Shown one piece after another: positions 1-7,331 of a stretch of DNA of 31,450 nucleotides. The position numbers and the translations under genes were made by a program. The stretch lies in the NCBI GenBank assembly GCA_023431215.1, contig JAEYXR010000126.1:1-31450 (forward strand), read 5' to 3'. Each line of letters begins with the position of its first letter. Positions within the stretch are counted from its first letter, which is position 1. The notes under the pieces are model-generated. The model worked only from the letters and a program-made list of their open reading frames with translations. It did not search any database and was not told the origin of the DNA. This DNA comes from Bacillota bacterium (GTDB lineage Bacteria > Bacillota > Clostridia > Oscillospirales > Ruminococcaceae).

Positions 1-31
1 CTGTTGAGCCCCTCAAAGCAGAATAAAGAAT

Positions 32-123
32 GGAAAGATGGCTGAGCTGGTCTAAGGCGCACGACTGGAAATCGTGTGTACGTTAATAGCGTACCGAGGG
101 TTCGAATCCCTCTCTTTCCGCCA
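32..123 (+). tRNA. tRNA-Ser, anticodon GGA
   Basis: The 7-bp acceptor stem pairs GGAAAGA (32-38) with TCTTTCC (113-119), followed by discriminator G120 and an encoded CCA (121-123). The anticodon stem CACGA/TCGTG encloses loop CTGGAAA, with anticodon GGA at 67-69, reading UCC/UCU serine codons. The T arm contains GGTTCGAATCC. A long variable arm (about GTACG...CGTAC, around 79-95) marks a class II tRNA, as expected for serine. All of this is read directly from the sequence. Confidence 0.97.
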
Positions 124-124
124 C

Positions 125-158
125 AAGAAAAGCACTACTGAAAAGTAGTGCTTTTCTT
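125..158 (+). terminator. Intrinsic terminator of the tRNA-Ser gene
   Basis: A perfect 15-bp stem (125-139 with 144-158) closes a GAAA tetraloop immediately after the tRNA CCA end. The 3' arm itself ends in CTTTTCTT and runs into TTATATTTC, giving a U-rich tail. Confidence 0.9.
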
Positions 159-197
159 TATATTTCATTCTATATTGTGTAAATAAAGACGATCGAT

Positions 198-239
198 AAA
201 GGACAGGTGCGGCAAACTTTCAAGCCGACCCTGTCCTTT
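198..239. other. Hairpin in the 349-bp gap between the tRNA and the permease gene
   Basis: AAAGGACAGG (198-207) pairs with CCTGTCCTTT (230-239). CGGC/GCCG forms a second stem inside, after a 2x2 internal loop. There is no strong T run on either side, though the minus strand continues TTTATC, so it may be a weak minus-strand terminator. I see no gene in the rest of 159-508. Confidence 0.5.
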
Positions 240-412
240 CATGTTTGAAAATTGCTACATAAGCAGACCATTTTCTCATGCACAAAGATGTGTGAAGGAT
301 TTGCTTCATGTTCTCACACAGCATAACAATTAATTCGGACTGTCACGATATTGCAACATGAATGGTGAGCAGCACACAGCAGAGTATCCACAGGAAGATC
401 GTTTAAGACAGA

Positions 413-443
413 GCAAGGCGGACAGCTTTGCTGCCCGCCTTGC
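413..443 (-). terminator. Probable terminator of the permease/hydrolase operon
   Basis: A 9-bp stem GCAAGGCGG (413-421)/CCGCCTTGC (435-443) has an inner CAGC/GCTG helix. It lies about 65 bp past the stop of the minus-strand permease gene. The minus-strand tail reads TCTGTCTTAAAC, which is only moderately U-rich. Confidence 0.6.
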
Positions 444-508
444 ATCTAAGTTTCATCAAACAATCTACCCCTCTGAACGAGAAACGATGAAACATTAGTA
501 TTTTATAT

Positions 509-1807
509 TTATAGTACAAAGGAAAGAATAAGGTTAAATACGGTAGCGGAGATGATGCTGACAGGAACCGCGATAAACAGTAGGCGGGGGAACATGGTGG
601 TCCGGTCTTCCTCCGTATGGCAGGAACCCAGAATCAGGCTTCCGCCGGAGGAGAAGGGGGAAATAGCGGAGCTCTGAGCGCCGATGACAATACAGGTGAA
701 AAGAATCATGGGGTTAATTCCGGTTGCAGCGGCCAGAGAAGGAACCAGTGGGAAGAGAGCGGGACAAACCACACCCAAGGTGCTGGAGAAGAAGCTCATG
801 ATAGCGCCTACCAAGCTAAATGCCAATGGAATAAGCCACACAGGGAGACTGGAACCGGCCCAGGAGGCCAGAAGATCAATTGTACCGGCTTCAATGGCTA
901 CGTTGATGAGCATACCAACGCCGCAAATCATAAGGATAGTGCTCCATGGAATTTTATCAATAACATCCTTTTGAGGAGCAAGCTTGAGGAACAGAGCAAT
1001 CACCGAGAAAACGATTGCTACCAGACCCACATCCATCTTGCCATTAATAAAGGAGATGGTCTTATTGCCAGGCATGATAATATTCATGATGGGGAAAATA
1101 AGGACGATGACAATCATGGCAATCATGAGATACAGGTTGGTTTTCTGCTTGGCAGTGAAGGGCTCAGGCTTTTGGAAGGAAACGCCTACGCCAATGTTCC
1201 GGTTGGAACGGGGAATATAGCGGAAACCGGCGATGAGAATGAGAGAGAAGATGACACTGCACACAAAAATGACTGCGGTATTGGAGAAGGATATATCCGC
1301 GGCAATGCCGCCTTCCTCCATCAGCCCACGGAAAATAATGCCGCTACCGCTGGTCATAAAGTTTGCGCCGGAAAGGGCACCGCAGTTTACGGCTACCGCA
1401 CCCACCAGCTTATCCATTTTCGCTTCCTCACAGATGAGTAGGGTAATGGGAGCCATAAAGGCCATGACGGTAAAGAAGCCTGCGCCCAGTGCTGCGATGG
1501 CAGCGCTTGCAAGATACAGGGCGAAGGGAAGAAGTCCGGGAAATTTACGGCAGGCATAAAGCAGGTAACGGGCGGTTTTTTCCAGGGTTCCATTGACCAG
1601 AGCAAAGTTATAAAAGAGAGAAACAGAGAGAATGACGAACATGGTGCTCACGGGCCAGCCAGAAATAACCGCCTTGGTTTTCATACCCAGAGCAAAGCAG
1701 CCGATAAGATAGGCGAAAACGATGGCCAGCAGGCCGGTGTTGAACTTGGTCTTGTAGCCGATTGCCACCGAAATTGCAATGGCTGCCACAATAAGAATGC
1801 TCAGCAT
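509..1807 (-). CDS. MatC-like / SLC13-type carboxylate permease
   Basis: This 432-aa protein is almost entirely hydrophobic, with about 11-12 membrane segments. The N-terminal stretch (about residues 1-150) resembles the MatC N-terminal family of dicarboxylate carriers within the ion-transporter superfamily. A loop with charged residues lies near residues 205-225. Two Ser/Gly/Thr-rich re-entrant-looking stretches (GALSGANFMTSGSG, and SSAISPFSSGGSLILGS near the C-terminus) sit where such carriers bind substrate. The start has AGGAGG 8 nt upstream. It is the second gene of a minus-strand pair, 31 bp after the DUF6282-type hydrolase, so its substrate is probably what that hydrolase acts on or a related organic acid. 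The substrate cannot be read from the sequence. Confidence 0.85.
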   Translation of the reverse strand: MLSILIVAAIAISVAIGYKTKFNTGLLAIVFAYLIGCFALGMKTKAVISGWPVSTMFVILSVSLFYNFALVNGTLEKTARYLLYACRKFPGLLPFALYLASAAIAALGAGFFTVMAFMAPITLLICEEAKMDKLVGAVAVNCGALSGANFMTSGSGIIFRGLMEEGGIAADISFSNTAVIFVCSVIFSLILIAGFRYIPRSNRNIGVGVSFQKPEPFTAKQKTNLYLMIAMIVIVLIFPIMNIIMPGNKTISFINGKMDVGLVAIVFSVIALFLKLAPQKDVIDKIPWSTILMICGVGMLINVAIEAGTIDLLASWAGSSLPVWLIPLAFSLVGAIMSFFSSTLGVVCPALFPLVPSLAAATGINPMILFTCIVIGAQSSAISPFSSGGSLILGSCHTEEDRTTMFPRLLFIAVPVSIISATVFNLILSFVL

Positions 1808-1838
1808 AAGTACTACCTCCTGTCTAATGTCTTGGTTT

Positions 1839-2699
1839 TTAATCGATATCCAGCAGACGTGCGGGGATATCGTGTGTCATGGTACGAATGTGTTCCTCGG
1901 GGATGCCATGATCCAGCAGATATTGCATGTATTGCTGGAGAGCGTCCTCCCAATAGGGGTTTTCCACCTGTCCGCCGTCGGTAGCCACCATCACATTGTT
2001 GTAGCCGCAGGCAAGAATTGCCTCCAGATTCATGGGCAGATTGCTCTTGTATTTACCGCCGCCCATGGGTTGTGCAAAGCAGTGCTCCAAGATGACGTTG
2101 TAATCCTTAACGATGCGTACCTGATCCTCCAGGGACATACCAACCAGCCACCATTCAGGATGGGTCACCACAATTTTCTCCACTCCCGCGGCACGGGCTG
2201 CTTCTACTACAATGAAGCATTCCTCCGGTGAGATGTGGGCGGTTCCAAGAACCGCATTATGATCCTTTACCAGCTTGAATACATCCAGTAGCTCTGGTAC
2301 AACTTTTCCGTCCCGGATTACATCAACACATCCAGCGGGATCCTGATTCTGCTTGATCATATTGTTGCGGGAGGACTGGGTGGGTAGCCAGATGACTTTT
2401 GCACCTAGTTTAAGTCCGCTTTCTACCGCTATCGGATTGATGCCGCCAATCTGGCGGTTCAGGGTGACACTGCCGAACATGGTGAAATTGTTGGTTCCGC
2501 CATGAACAATCTGATTGTGCTGGTTGCAGAGATACGCCCTGTCCATAGTGGTGCCCTGATGGGTTTTGATAACAATAGCCCTTGCGCCCACACGGATGCC
2601 TGCCTCCATCAGTTCAAAATCGTCGTAAGCGCGATGGCGAATATCAGGATTGGAATGGACGTGCATATCGATGACGCCCTCAAGGGAAATTTTACTCAT
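1839..2699 (-). CDS. DUF6282-type metal-dependent hydrolase (amidohydrolase-like)
   Basis: This 286-aa cytoplasmic protein has no signal peptide. The N-terminus carries DMHVHSNPD, with the HxH metal pair at His13/His15, then IKTH (Lys45, His47). Later come GTAHIS, VVTHPEWW and VATDGG, a run of His/Lys/Asp residues like the metal ligands of TIM-barrel amidohydrolases and PHP-type enzymes. I recognise it as the DUF6282 type; no reaction is established to my knowledge. AAGGAGG lies about 6 nt before the ATG. It is the first gene of a pair with the MatC-like permease, divergent from a LysR gene, so it is probably the first enzyme acting on an imported carboxylate or its amide/lactone (inference). 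Confidence 0.82.
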   Translation of the reverse strand: MSKISLEGVIDMHVHSNPDIRHRAYDDFELMEAGIRVGARAIVIKTHQGTTMDRAYLCNQHNQIVHGGTNNFTMFGSVTLNRQIGGINPIAVESGLKLGAKVIWLPTQSSRNNMIKQNQDPAGCVDVIRDGKVVPELLDVFKLVKDHNAVLGTAHISPEECFIVVEAARAAGVEKIVVTHPEWWLVGMSLEDQVRIVKDYNVILEHCFAQPMGGGKYKSNLPMNLEAILACGYNNVMVATDGGQVENPYWEDALQQYMQYLLDHGIPEEHIRTMTHDIPARLLDID

Positions 2700-2855
2700 A
2701 CCTTACCTCCTTCTGTTAAGCCGCAGCCATTTCCAACGAAGAGGGTGCAAAAACGGAAGTATTCCTGTTTCTGCCGCTGGAATAGCAGGCATGTCCTCAA
2801 CGACCTCTTGACATTGTGGACAAAAAATATTTTATCTATCTTTTAATTTTATTTT

Positions 2856-2871
2856 ATAACACAAGTGTTAT
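2856..2871. promoter_or_regulatory. Perfect 16-bp palindrome over a predicted minus-strand -10
   Basis: ATAACACAAGTGTTAT is fully self-complementary. It overlaps a minus-strand extended -10 (TGTTATAAA, hexamer on 2853-2858), which would place the hydrolase/permease transcript start near 2846. It is a plausible operator for that promoter. Confidence 0.5.
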
Positions 2872-2901
2872 TCTGAAAACGTAAAATATGATATACTATA
2901 T

Positions 2902-2916
2902 ATCGGTAAAACCGAT
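2902..2916. promoter_or_regulatory. LysR-type T-N11-A box
   Basis: ATCGGT-AAA-ACCGAT is a perfect 15-bp dyad containing T(2903)-N11-A(2915), the classical LysR-regulator recognition layout. Its centre (2909) is about 63 bp upstream of the predicted minus-strand start near 2846, the usual place for an activator site. A TATACT -10 for the LysR gene (2892-2897) lies beside it, which suggests autoregulation. Confidence 0.6.
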
Positions 2917-2979
2917 TGCTTTACAAAACGGTTGATACAAACGAAAGAATAAAGACGATTTTAAAATGAGGGTTGCAAT

Positions 2980-3912
2980 ATGCATTTAAAAGAACTGCGA
3001 TATATTATTACCATTGCGGAGGAGCAAAGTATCAGCCGTGCGGCGGATAAGCTGTTTATGGCTCAATCCAGCCTGAGCCAGTTTTTGCAGCTTTATGAAA
3101 CAGAATTGGGCACAGCGCTGTTTTTTCGGACAGCCCAGGGTGTAAGGCTTACCGAGGCCGGAAAGGTGTTTGTAGAGGCAGCCCGGCGGATGATGAAAGA
3201 TTATCATGGAATGCGCAATCATTTATGGGATATGGAAATATTGCAGGCAGGTAGAATCACCATGGGAATCAGTTCCTTTCGGGGGAGCTACCTGCTGCCG
3301 CCGGTGCTCAAAAAGTTTTATGAGTGGTATCCTAACATCAGGGTGGATATTATTGAAGCAAACTCTATGGCGCTGGAGGAGCGGCTGTTGGAAGGAACCC
3401 TGGATTTGGCCCTGGTGGTTCTTCCTGTAACGCGTTTAAAACATGACACTCAGTTTTTACGCAAGGATGAGGTAATTCTCGTGGCAAAAAGGGATCATCC
3501 GGTTACATCGCTTCTTCACTCCAAGGCGGATTACCCTTATTATTGGATTGATTTAAAGGATACCGCCCCATTTGAATTTATTTTAAGTGACTATGATACT
3601 ATTTTAGGCAAAGTGGCCCGTGAGGAGTTTAAGGCAGCGGGGATAGAACCTATTGCGGAAAACACCAACATCACCGCCGCCTTTGCAGCGGCCATGGCTA
3701 GGGCCGGGCTGGGTCTGGCCTTTACCTACAGCTCCTGCGCAGAGCCCCACCTCGATACAGTCTATTTCTCCGTAGGCCCGGAGGGTATCTTTTTAGATCT
3801 GGCACTGGTGTATCCTCCGTCGGGTTACCGTTCCAAAGCCGCCCTTGCTTTGGGCGACGCACTCCATCATTATGCGTCTACCGTAAACAAACAGGATATA
3901 AGCTTAATTTGA
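2980..3912 (+). CDS. LysR-family transcriptional regulator
   Basis: The protein is 310 aa, the normal family length. Residues 1-60 form the winged helix-turn-helix, including ISRAADKLFMAQSSLSQFLQLYETELGTALF and RTAQGVRLTEAG, typical of LysR N-termini. Residues about 90-300 form the periplasmic-binding-like effector domain (GRITMGISSFRGSYLLP onward). It is transcribed away from the hydrolase/permease pair, with a T-N11-A box in the shared 280-bp gap, so it most likely activates that pair in response to its substrate or a breakdown product (inference). The ribosome binding site is weak (AGGGTTG about 7 nt before the ATG). Confidence 0.93.
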   Translation: MHLKELRYIITIAEEQSISRAADKLFMAQSSLSQFLQLYETELGTALFFRTAQGVRLTEAGKVFVEAARRMMKDYHGMRNHLWDMEILQAGRITMGISSFRGSYLLPPVLKKFYEWYPNIRVDIIEANSMALEERLLEGTLDLALVVLPVTRLKHDTQFLRKDEVILVAKRDHPVTSLLHSKADYPYYWIDLKDTAPFEFILSDYDTILGKVAREEFKAAGIEPIAENTNITAAFAAAMARAGLGLAFTYSSCAEPHLDTVYFSVGPEGIFLDLALVYPPSGYRSKAALALGDALHHYASTVNKQDISLI

Positions 3913-4078
3913 GAATCAGCATAACCTAAAGATAATTTGGGGTAGCAGATAGTAGATGGTGGTACGATAGTAGGGTTAGGAGTACCAACTGTAATTTTGG
4001 TTGGGAGCGCATTTTAACCTAATAGAAAAGATTTTTTAGTAGTTTCACGACTTGAAAAGTGGACTTTGCCCACAATTA

Positions 4079-4109
4079 AAACACCCTCCAGCTATGCCGG
4101 AGGGTGTTT
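4079..4109. terminator. Bidirectional terminator between the LysR and XRE genes
   Basis: AAACACCCTCC (4079-4089) and GGAGGGTGTTT (4099-4109) form an 11-bp stem with a 9-nt loop. ATTTTT follows on the plus strand and TTAATTG on the minus strand. It sits between two convergent genes, so it can serve both. The stretch 3913-4078 shows nothing else. Confidence 0.85.
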
Positions 4110-4146
4110 ATTTTTAAAAATAGAGAAGCTTTCACAGTTGCCAATC

Positions 4147-4854
4147 TTACTCCACCCGGATGGAAAGAAGCAGTGAATTTTTCTCTTTGATATTTTTAAG
4201 CTCATCCTTTGTAAAAGAAAGATGGTAATCTTCTAGTTCACGTTTGGAGAGCGGCACCTTGGAAAACAACATTTTGGTACACATCGGAGCCATTGGCTGA
4301 TCCGAGAGACCCATGAAAAGCCCCCAGGAAGTCTGACTGGTTTGAAAAGGATGTATCATCTCGATGACCAGTGTCTCAATGGGTAGAGTAATATTTTCCA
4401 GTATAAAATAGGATACCACTTCATGAGAAGAAAGTGTTCCTGAATAGATGTACCTAGAGCGCTCAGGCTCGGCAAAGTCTGACAGATGCATGTAGAGTGA
4501 GGCAAGGATTACATTCTTTACGGGGTCAGAGCGAAATGTAAGCAAAGAGCGCGAGATTTGCTTGATACGTCCGTCATAATAGTAGGTATAAAGTACACCG
4601 GTATCAAAAAAAGCGATGTTATGTGCTATCAGTTCTTTTGACTTTGGCATATCAAAAAGGAATACCGGCTCTACCCTAAGCACCTTGCAAATCTCCGCTA
4701 TGGCTTCCACATCTACAGATATTTGACCGCTCTCATATTTATAAACAGTGGCCTTGCTACGCCCAATCCGCTTACCAAGCTGTTCCACAGAAAGACCCCG
4801 CACCTTGCGAAATATCCGAATGCGGTTACCCACATGTTTTGATAATTCCTGCAT
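4147..4854 (-). CDS. XRE-family helix-turn-helix regulator
   Basis: The protein is 235 aa. Residues about 8-65 form a Cro/CI-type helix-turn-helix (IRIFRKVRGLSVEQLGKRIG, then SKATVYKYESGQ). The remaining 170 residues are a C-terminal domain I do not recognise, with mixed alpha/beta character and no cupin motif, perhaps for effector binding or oligomerisation. AAGGAGG lies 7 nt before the ATG. It is divergent from the CyuA-like/RidA/TRAP/serine dehydratase operon across a 496-bp gap rich in dyads and repeats, so it is the obvious candidate regulator of that operon and of itself (inference). Confidence 0.88.
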   Translation of the reverse strand: MQELSKHVGNRIRIFRKVRGLSVEQLGKRIGRSKATVYKYESGQISVDVEAIAEICKVLRVEPVFLFDMPKSKELIAHNIAFFDTGVLYTYYYDGRIKQISRSLLTFRSDPVKNVILASLYMHLSDFAEPERSRYIYSGTLSSHEVVSYFILENITLPIETLVIEMIHPFQTSQTSWGLFMGLSDQPMAPMCTKMLFSKVPLSKRELEDYHLSFTKDELKNIKEKNSLLLSIRVE

Positions 4855-5029
4855 GTTTTTCCTCCTTGTCAGTCTGTCATTGTCCTGTCGTACAGCAACT
4901 GCAGCAAAGCCCAGAAGACAGGTGAACCGTCATGGTACTTCACAAGCCTGCACAGGCAGGTAATTTTATAAATATTACCAATTCTTTTTCAGAACGCACT
5001 ACTATTTTATCTCTTTTCGCAAAAATATA

Positions 5030-5145
5030 ATTAAACTTGATTTTAGACTAGTTTAATCAGTGATAATTTCTAAATCCAACGATAGCAGGAAGTTTATCTC
5101 ATGTCAATATAATTTTCATTAAATATTATCATTATACGATAATGA
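5030..5145. promoter_or_regulatory. Dyads in the XRE/lyase intergenic region
   Basis: Two inverted repeats stand out. ATTAAACT (5030-5037) pairs with AGTTTAAT (5050-5057). TCATTAT-ACG-ATAATGA is a perfect 17-bp dyad at 5129-5145, just upstream of the predicted operon promoter. Either could be an operator for the divergent XRE regulator. A smaller dyad, GCCTG-CA-CAGGC, lies at 4946-4957. Confidence 0.4.
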
Positions 5146-5152
5146 GTCTGCC

Positions 5153-5182
5153 TTGTAGTTGATCAAAGGCATGTGATACTAT
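5153..5182 (+). promoter_or_regulatory. Predicted promoter of the lyase/RidA/TRAP operon
   Basis: TTGTAG (5153-5158), an 18-bp spacer and an extended -10 TG-A-TACTAT (5174-5182) predict a start near 5189 and a leader of about 160 nt. The -10 lies inside the 11-bp palindrome TGATACTATCA (5174-5184), and TTGATCAA (5159-5166) is also palindromic, so repression at this point is plausible. Confidence 0.4.
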
Positions 5183-5245
5183 CAAAATGTAATTTACAGA
5201 AAATCATTCCAACACTTGTACCTACCATCAAACAAAAAACGGTGT

Positions 5246-5278
5246 TTTGCCATTTTATTTGCCAACACAGTTTGCCAT
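5246..5278 (+). repeat. Three TTTGCCA direct repeats in the operon leader
   Basis: TTTGCCA occurs at 5246-5252, 5258-5264 and 5271-5277, with periods of 12 and 13 nt. An AACGGT (5238-5243)/ACCGTT (5282-5287) inverted repeat flanks the array. A further hairpin, GGGG-TGCC-GAAAA-GGCC-GT-CCCC, lies just before the Shine-Dalgarno. This may be a protein-binding array or a structured RNA leader. Confidence 0.45.
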
Positions 5279-5350
5279 TGGACCGTTAGACTCTGAAAGC
5301 GGGGTGCCGAAAAGGCCGTCCCCAGTAGAAAAATACAAGGAGATGTAATT

Positions 5351-6697
5351 ATGACCTCGCAAGAACTTACTATACTTCTTAAGAAAGAAATGGTTCCCGC
5401 TCTTGGTTGTACCGGCCCGACGGCGTACGCCCTTGCTACAGCCAGCTGCAGGCCGTTTTTGACTGCCGAACCAATCGAAATCAAAATCTATGTAAGTCCC
5501 GCCTTCCTTAAGATTGGTTTTGGTGTTGCAACTCCCGGTACCACGCAGCCAGGCATTGAGATAGCAGCCGCCATCGGCCTTATTGGAGGAGACTACAAGC
5601 TGGGCTTACAGGTGCTCAAACCTTGTACTGCTGAGGATATAAAAAATGCACAAAAGCTGTTAGAACATGGCCTTATCCAAGTACTCTGCGCATGGGATAA
5701 AGGCGGAGTATATGTACGTGCTGAGGTAACAACAAAGAACGAGAAAGTCATTGCCGTTGTGGAGCATACGCATGATGGAATTTCTCTTATTGAGGTTAAC
5801 GGTGAAAAAAAGCTGGAGGTATTCTCTGCTGAACAAAAAATGCGTAAAGACAATTCTAACGGCTTGCGTCTGGATGATTTATTTGCCTATGTAAATACCG
5901 TTGACACAGAGGAACTACGTTTTCTGCTCGACGGATATCGTTTAAACCTCGCGTTGGCTGAGGACGGGCTGAAACAGGGCTTTGGCCTTAAAAGTGGCCG
6001 CGCATTCCTTTCCGAATGGTGGCAGGGAAGGGAACAGCCCTCCGACCTTTTTGAGCGGCCAATGGACTATCTTCCTGATACCATCCACGAACGGTCAAGG
6101 GTACTGGTGGCTGCCGCATCCGATGCCCGAATGGGCGGCAGCCGCTACCCTGCCATGGCAGCCATGGGCGATGGGAACCAGGGACTTACTGCGATAATCC
6201 CTGTCGGCGTCGCAGCAGAGCTTTTGGGAAAGAATGATGAAGAAACTATACGGGCGCTGGCTCTTAGTTGCCTGATGCTTTTTTATATCAAAATGCACAT
6301 TGGCCGCGCAGCCGCATTTTGCCTATGCGCTATTGCGGCTTCGGCTGGTGTTGCGGCAGGCATTAGCTACTTAAATGAGATGAGCGAGAAGCAAATCTGT
6401 GCCGCTGTCAAAAATGTTATTTCCTCACTTTGCGGAATGCTTTGTGATGGTGCAAAGAACGCATGTGCGCTTAAGATGGCGATTGCCACCACTACGGCCC
6501 TTTCTTGTGCAGAGCTGGCAGCCATGGATGTTGAATGCAGCTTCTATGACGGCGTGGCAGATGATACGCTGGAGCACACCGTTGCATGCATCACCGACAT
6601 TGCAACCGCCAGTATGGATATGTTGGACCGCTGTATGGTGGATGAGATACTCAAGAAAGTGGAGCGTAAACGCATGGAAGCTATTCAGAACAACTAA
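5351..6697 (+). CDS. L-cysteine desulfidase / UPF0597 (CyuA-like) Fe-S lyase
   Basis: The protein is 448 aa, matching the CdsB/CyuA/UPF0597 family. These [4Fe-4S] enzymes share the serine dehydratase alpha fold and eliminate the beta substituent of cysteine or serine to give 2-aminoacrylate, then pyruvate and ammonia. The N-terminal motif ALGCTGP holds Cys20, and the C-terminal motif CGMLCDGAKNACALK holds Cys361, Cys365 and Cys372; cluster ligands are expected at these places. The N-terminal motif is GCTGP where I remember GCTEP as usual, so specificity may differ. AAGGAG lies 9 nt before the ATG. It is first in the operon, followed by RidA after 33 bp. The family is clear; the substrate (cysteine, serine or another beta-substituted alanine) is not. 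Confidence 0.9.
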   Translation: MTSQELTILLKKEMVPALGCTGPTAYALATASCRPFLTAEPIEIKIYVSPAFLKIGFGVATPGTTQPGIEIAAAIGLIGGDYKLGLQVLKPCTAEDIKNAQKLLEHGLIQVLCAWDKGGVYVRAEVTTKNEKVIAVVEHTHDGISLIEVNGEKKLEVFSAEQKMRKDNSNGLRLDDLFAYVNTVDTEELRFLLDGYRLNLALAEDGLKQGFGLKSGRAFLSEWWQGREQPSDLFERPMDYLPDTIHERSRVLVAAASDARMGGSRYPAMAAMGDGNQGLTAIIPVGVAAELLGKNDEETIRALALSCLMLFYIKMHIGRAAAFCLCAIAASAGVAAGISYLNEMSEKQICAAVKNVISSLCGMLCDGAKNACALKMAIATTTALSCAELAAMDVECSFYDGVADDTLEHTVACITDIATASMDMLDRCMVDEILKKVERKRMEAIQNN

Positions 6698-6730
6698 AAG
6701 CAGCAATCAAATAAAGAAAGGAGATAGCGT

Positions 6731-7114
6731 ATGGAGAACCAGTACATCTATTTAACCGACGACCATTCCACACCATACTGCGATATTGTCATCACAGAAG
6801 GCAAGTACCTGTTCCTCTCTGGCTTAATCTCGCAGGATCTGGATACTGGAGATATCCTTCACGGCGATATTACCTTTGAGACAAAAAAGGTGTTGGATAA
6901 TCTGGCCATAATTCTGGAAAAGTACGGATCGGATATGCAGCATGTGGTACGTACAGAGGTTCTGCTGCAAGATTTTTCTGAACGTGACACCATGAATGCA
7001 GAGTATCTCAGGCACTTTCAGCCCGGCTTTGTTCCAGCCAGGCTCTGCTATGGTAATGTTGGGCTGGCGGCAGAGTGCAAGGTGGAGATCATGGTTACTG
7101 CTACCATCCAATAA
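6731..7114 (+). CDS. ridA: RidA-family enamine/imine deaminase
   Basis: The protein is 127 aa, the normal length for the RidA/YjgF/Rid superfamily of trimeric cytoplasmic enzymes that hydrolyse reactive 2-aminoacrylate to pyruvate and ammonia. The key arginine lies in FVPARLCYG (Arg104), followed by Cys106, and the acid in CKVEI (Glu119); these match Arg105, Cys107 and Glu120 of the E. coli protein. Ser30 is also kept. AAAGGAG lies about 7 nt before the ATG. Its position between two predicted 2-aminoacrylate-producing enzymes fits a protective or rate-enhancing role. Confidence 0.92.
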   Translation: MENQYIYLTDDHSTPYCDIVITEGKYLFLSGLISQDLDTGDILHGDITFETKKVLDNLAIILEKYGSDMQHVVRTEVLLQDFSERDTMNAEYLRHFQPGFVPARLCYGNVGLAAECKVEIMVTATIQ

Positions 7115-7331
7115 GCACTGTTGCTGCTATTTTAAATATCTTGGTTTCAATTGCCCACAAAGCAAGAGATATGATGTTTTGGGGTATATGAAATAGATTG
7201 GTATATGACGCGTCTACATACCGTTAACCCGTTCCTTTTTTCATAGGGCAGCGCATGAATCTGTTGTCGCTAGGCTAATAGGCAGCGATGCAGAGTGTAA
7301 ATCAAATAATAGTTTACAGGAGGAAAAACAA

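Noticed and set aside
617..1441. A 274-codon plus-strand open frame across the permease gene
   Set aside because: Very hydrophilic, low-complexity translation with no ribosome site. The opposite strand encodes a clear membrane transporter with good start signals.
5289..5345. Glycine riboswitch upstream of the lyase operon
   Set aside because: Some words resemble the aptamer, but the stretch is too short and the CTCTCAGG-type block is not convincing; kept only as a test within the leader finding.
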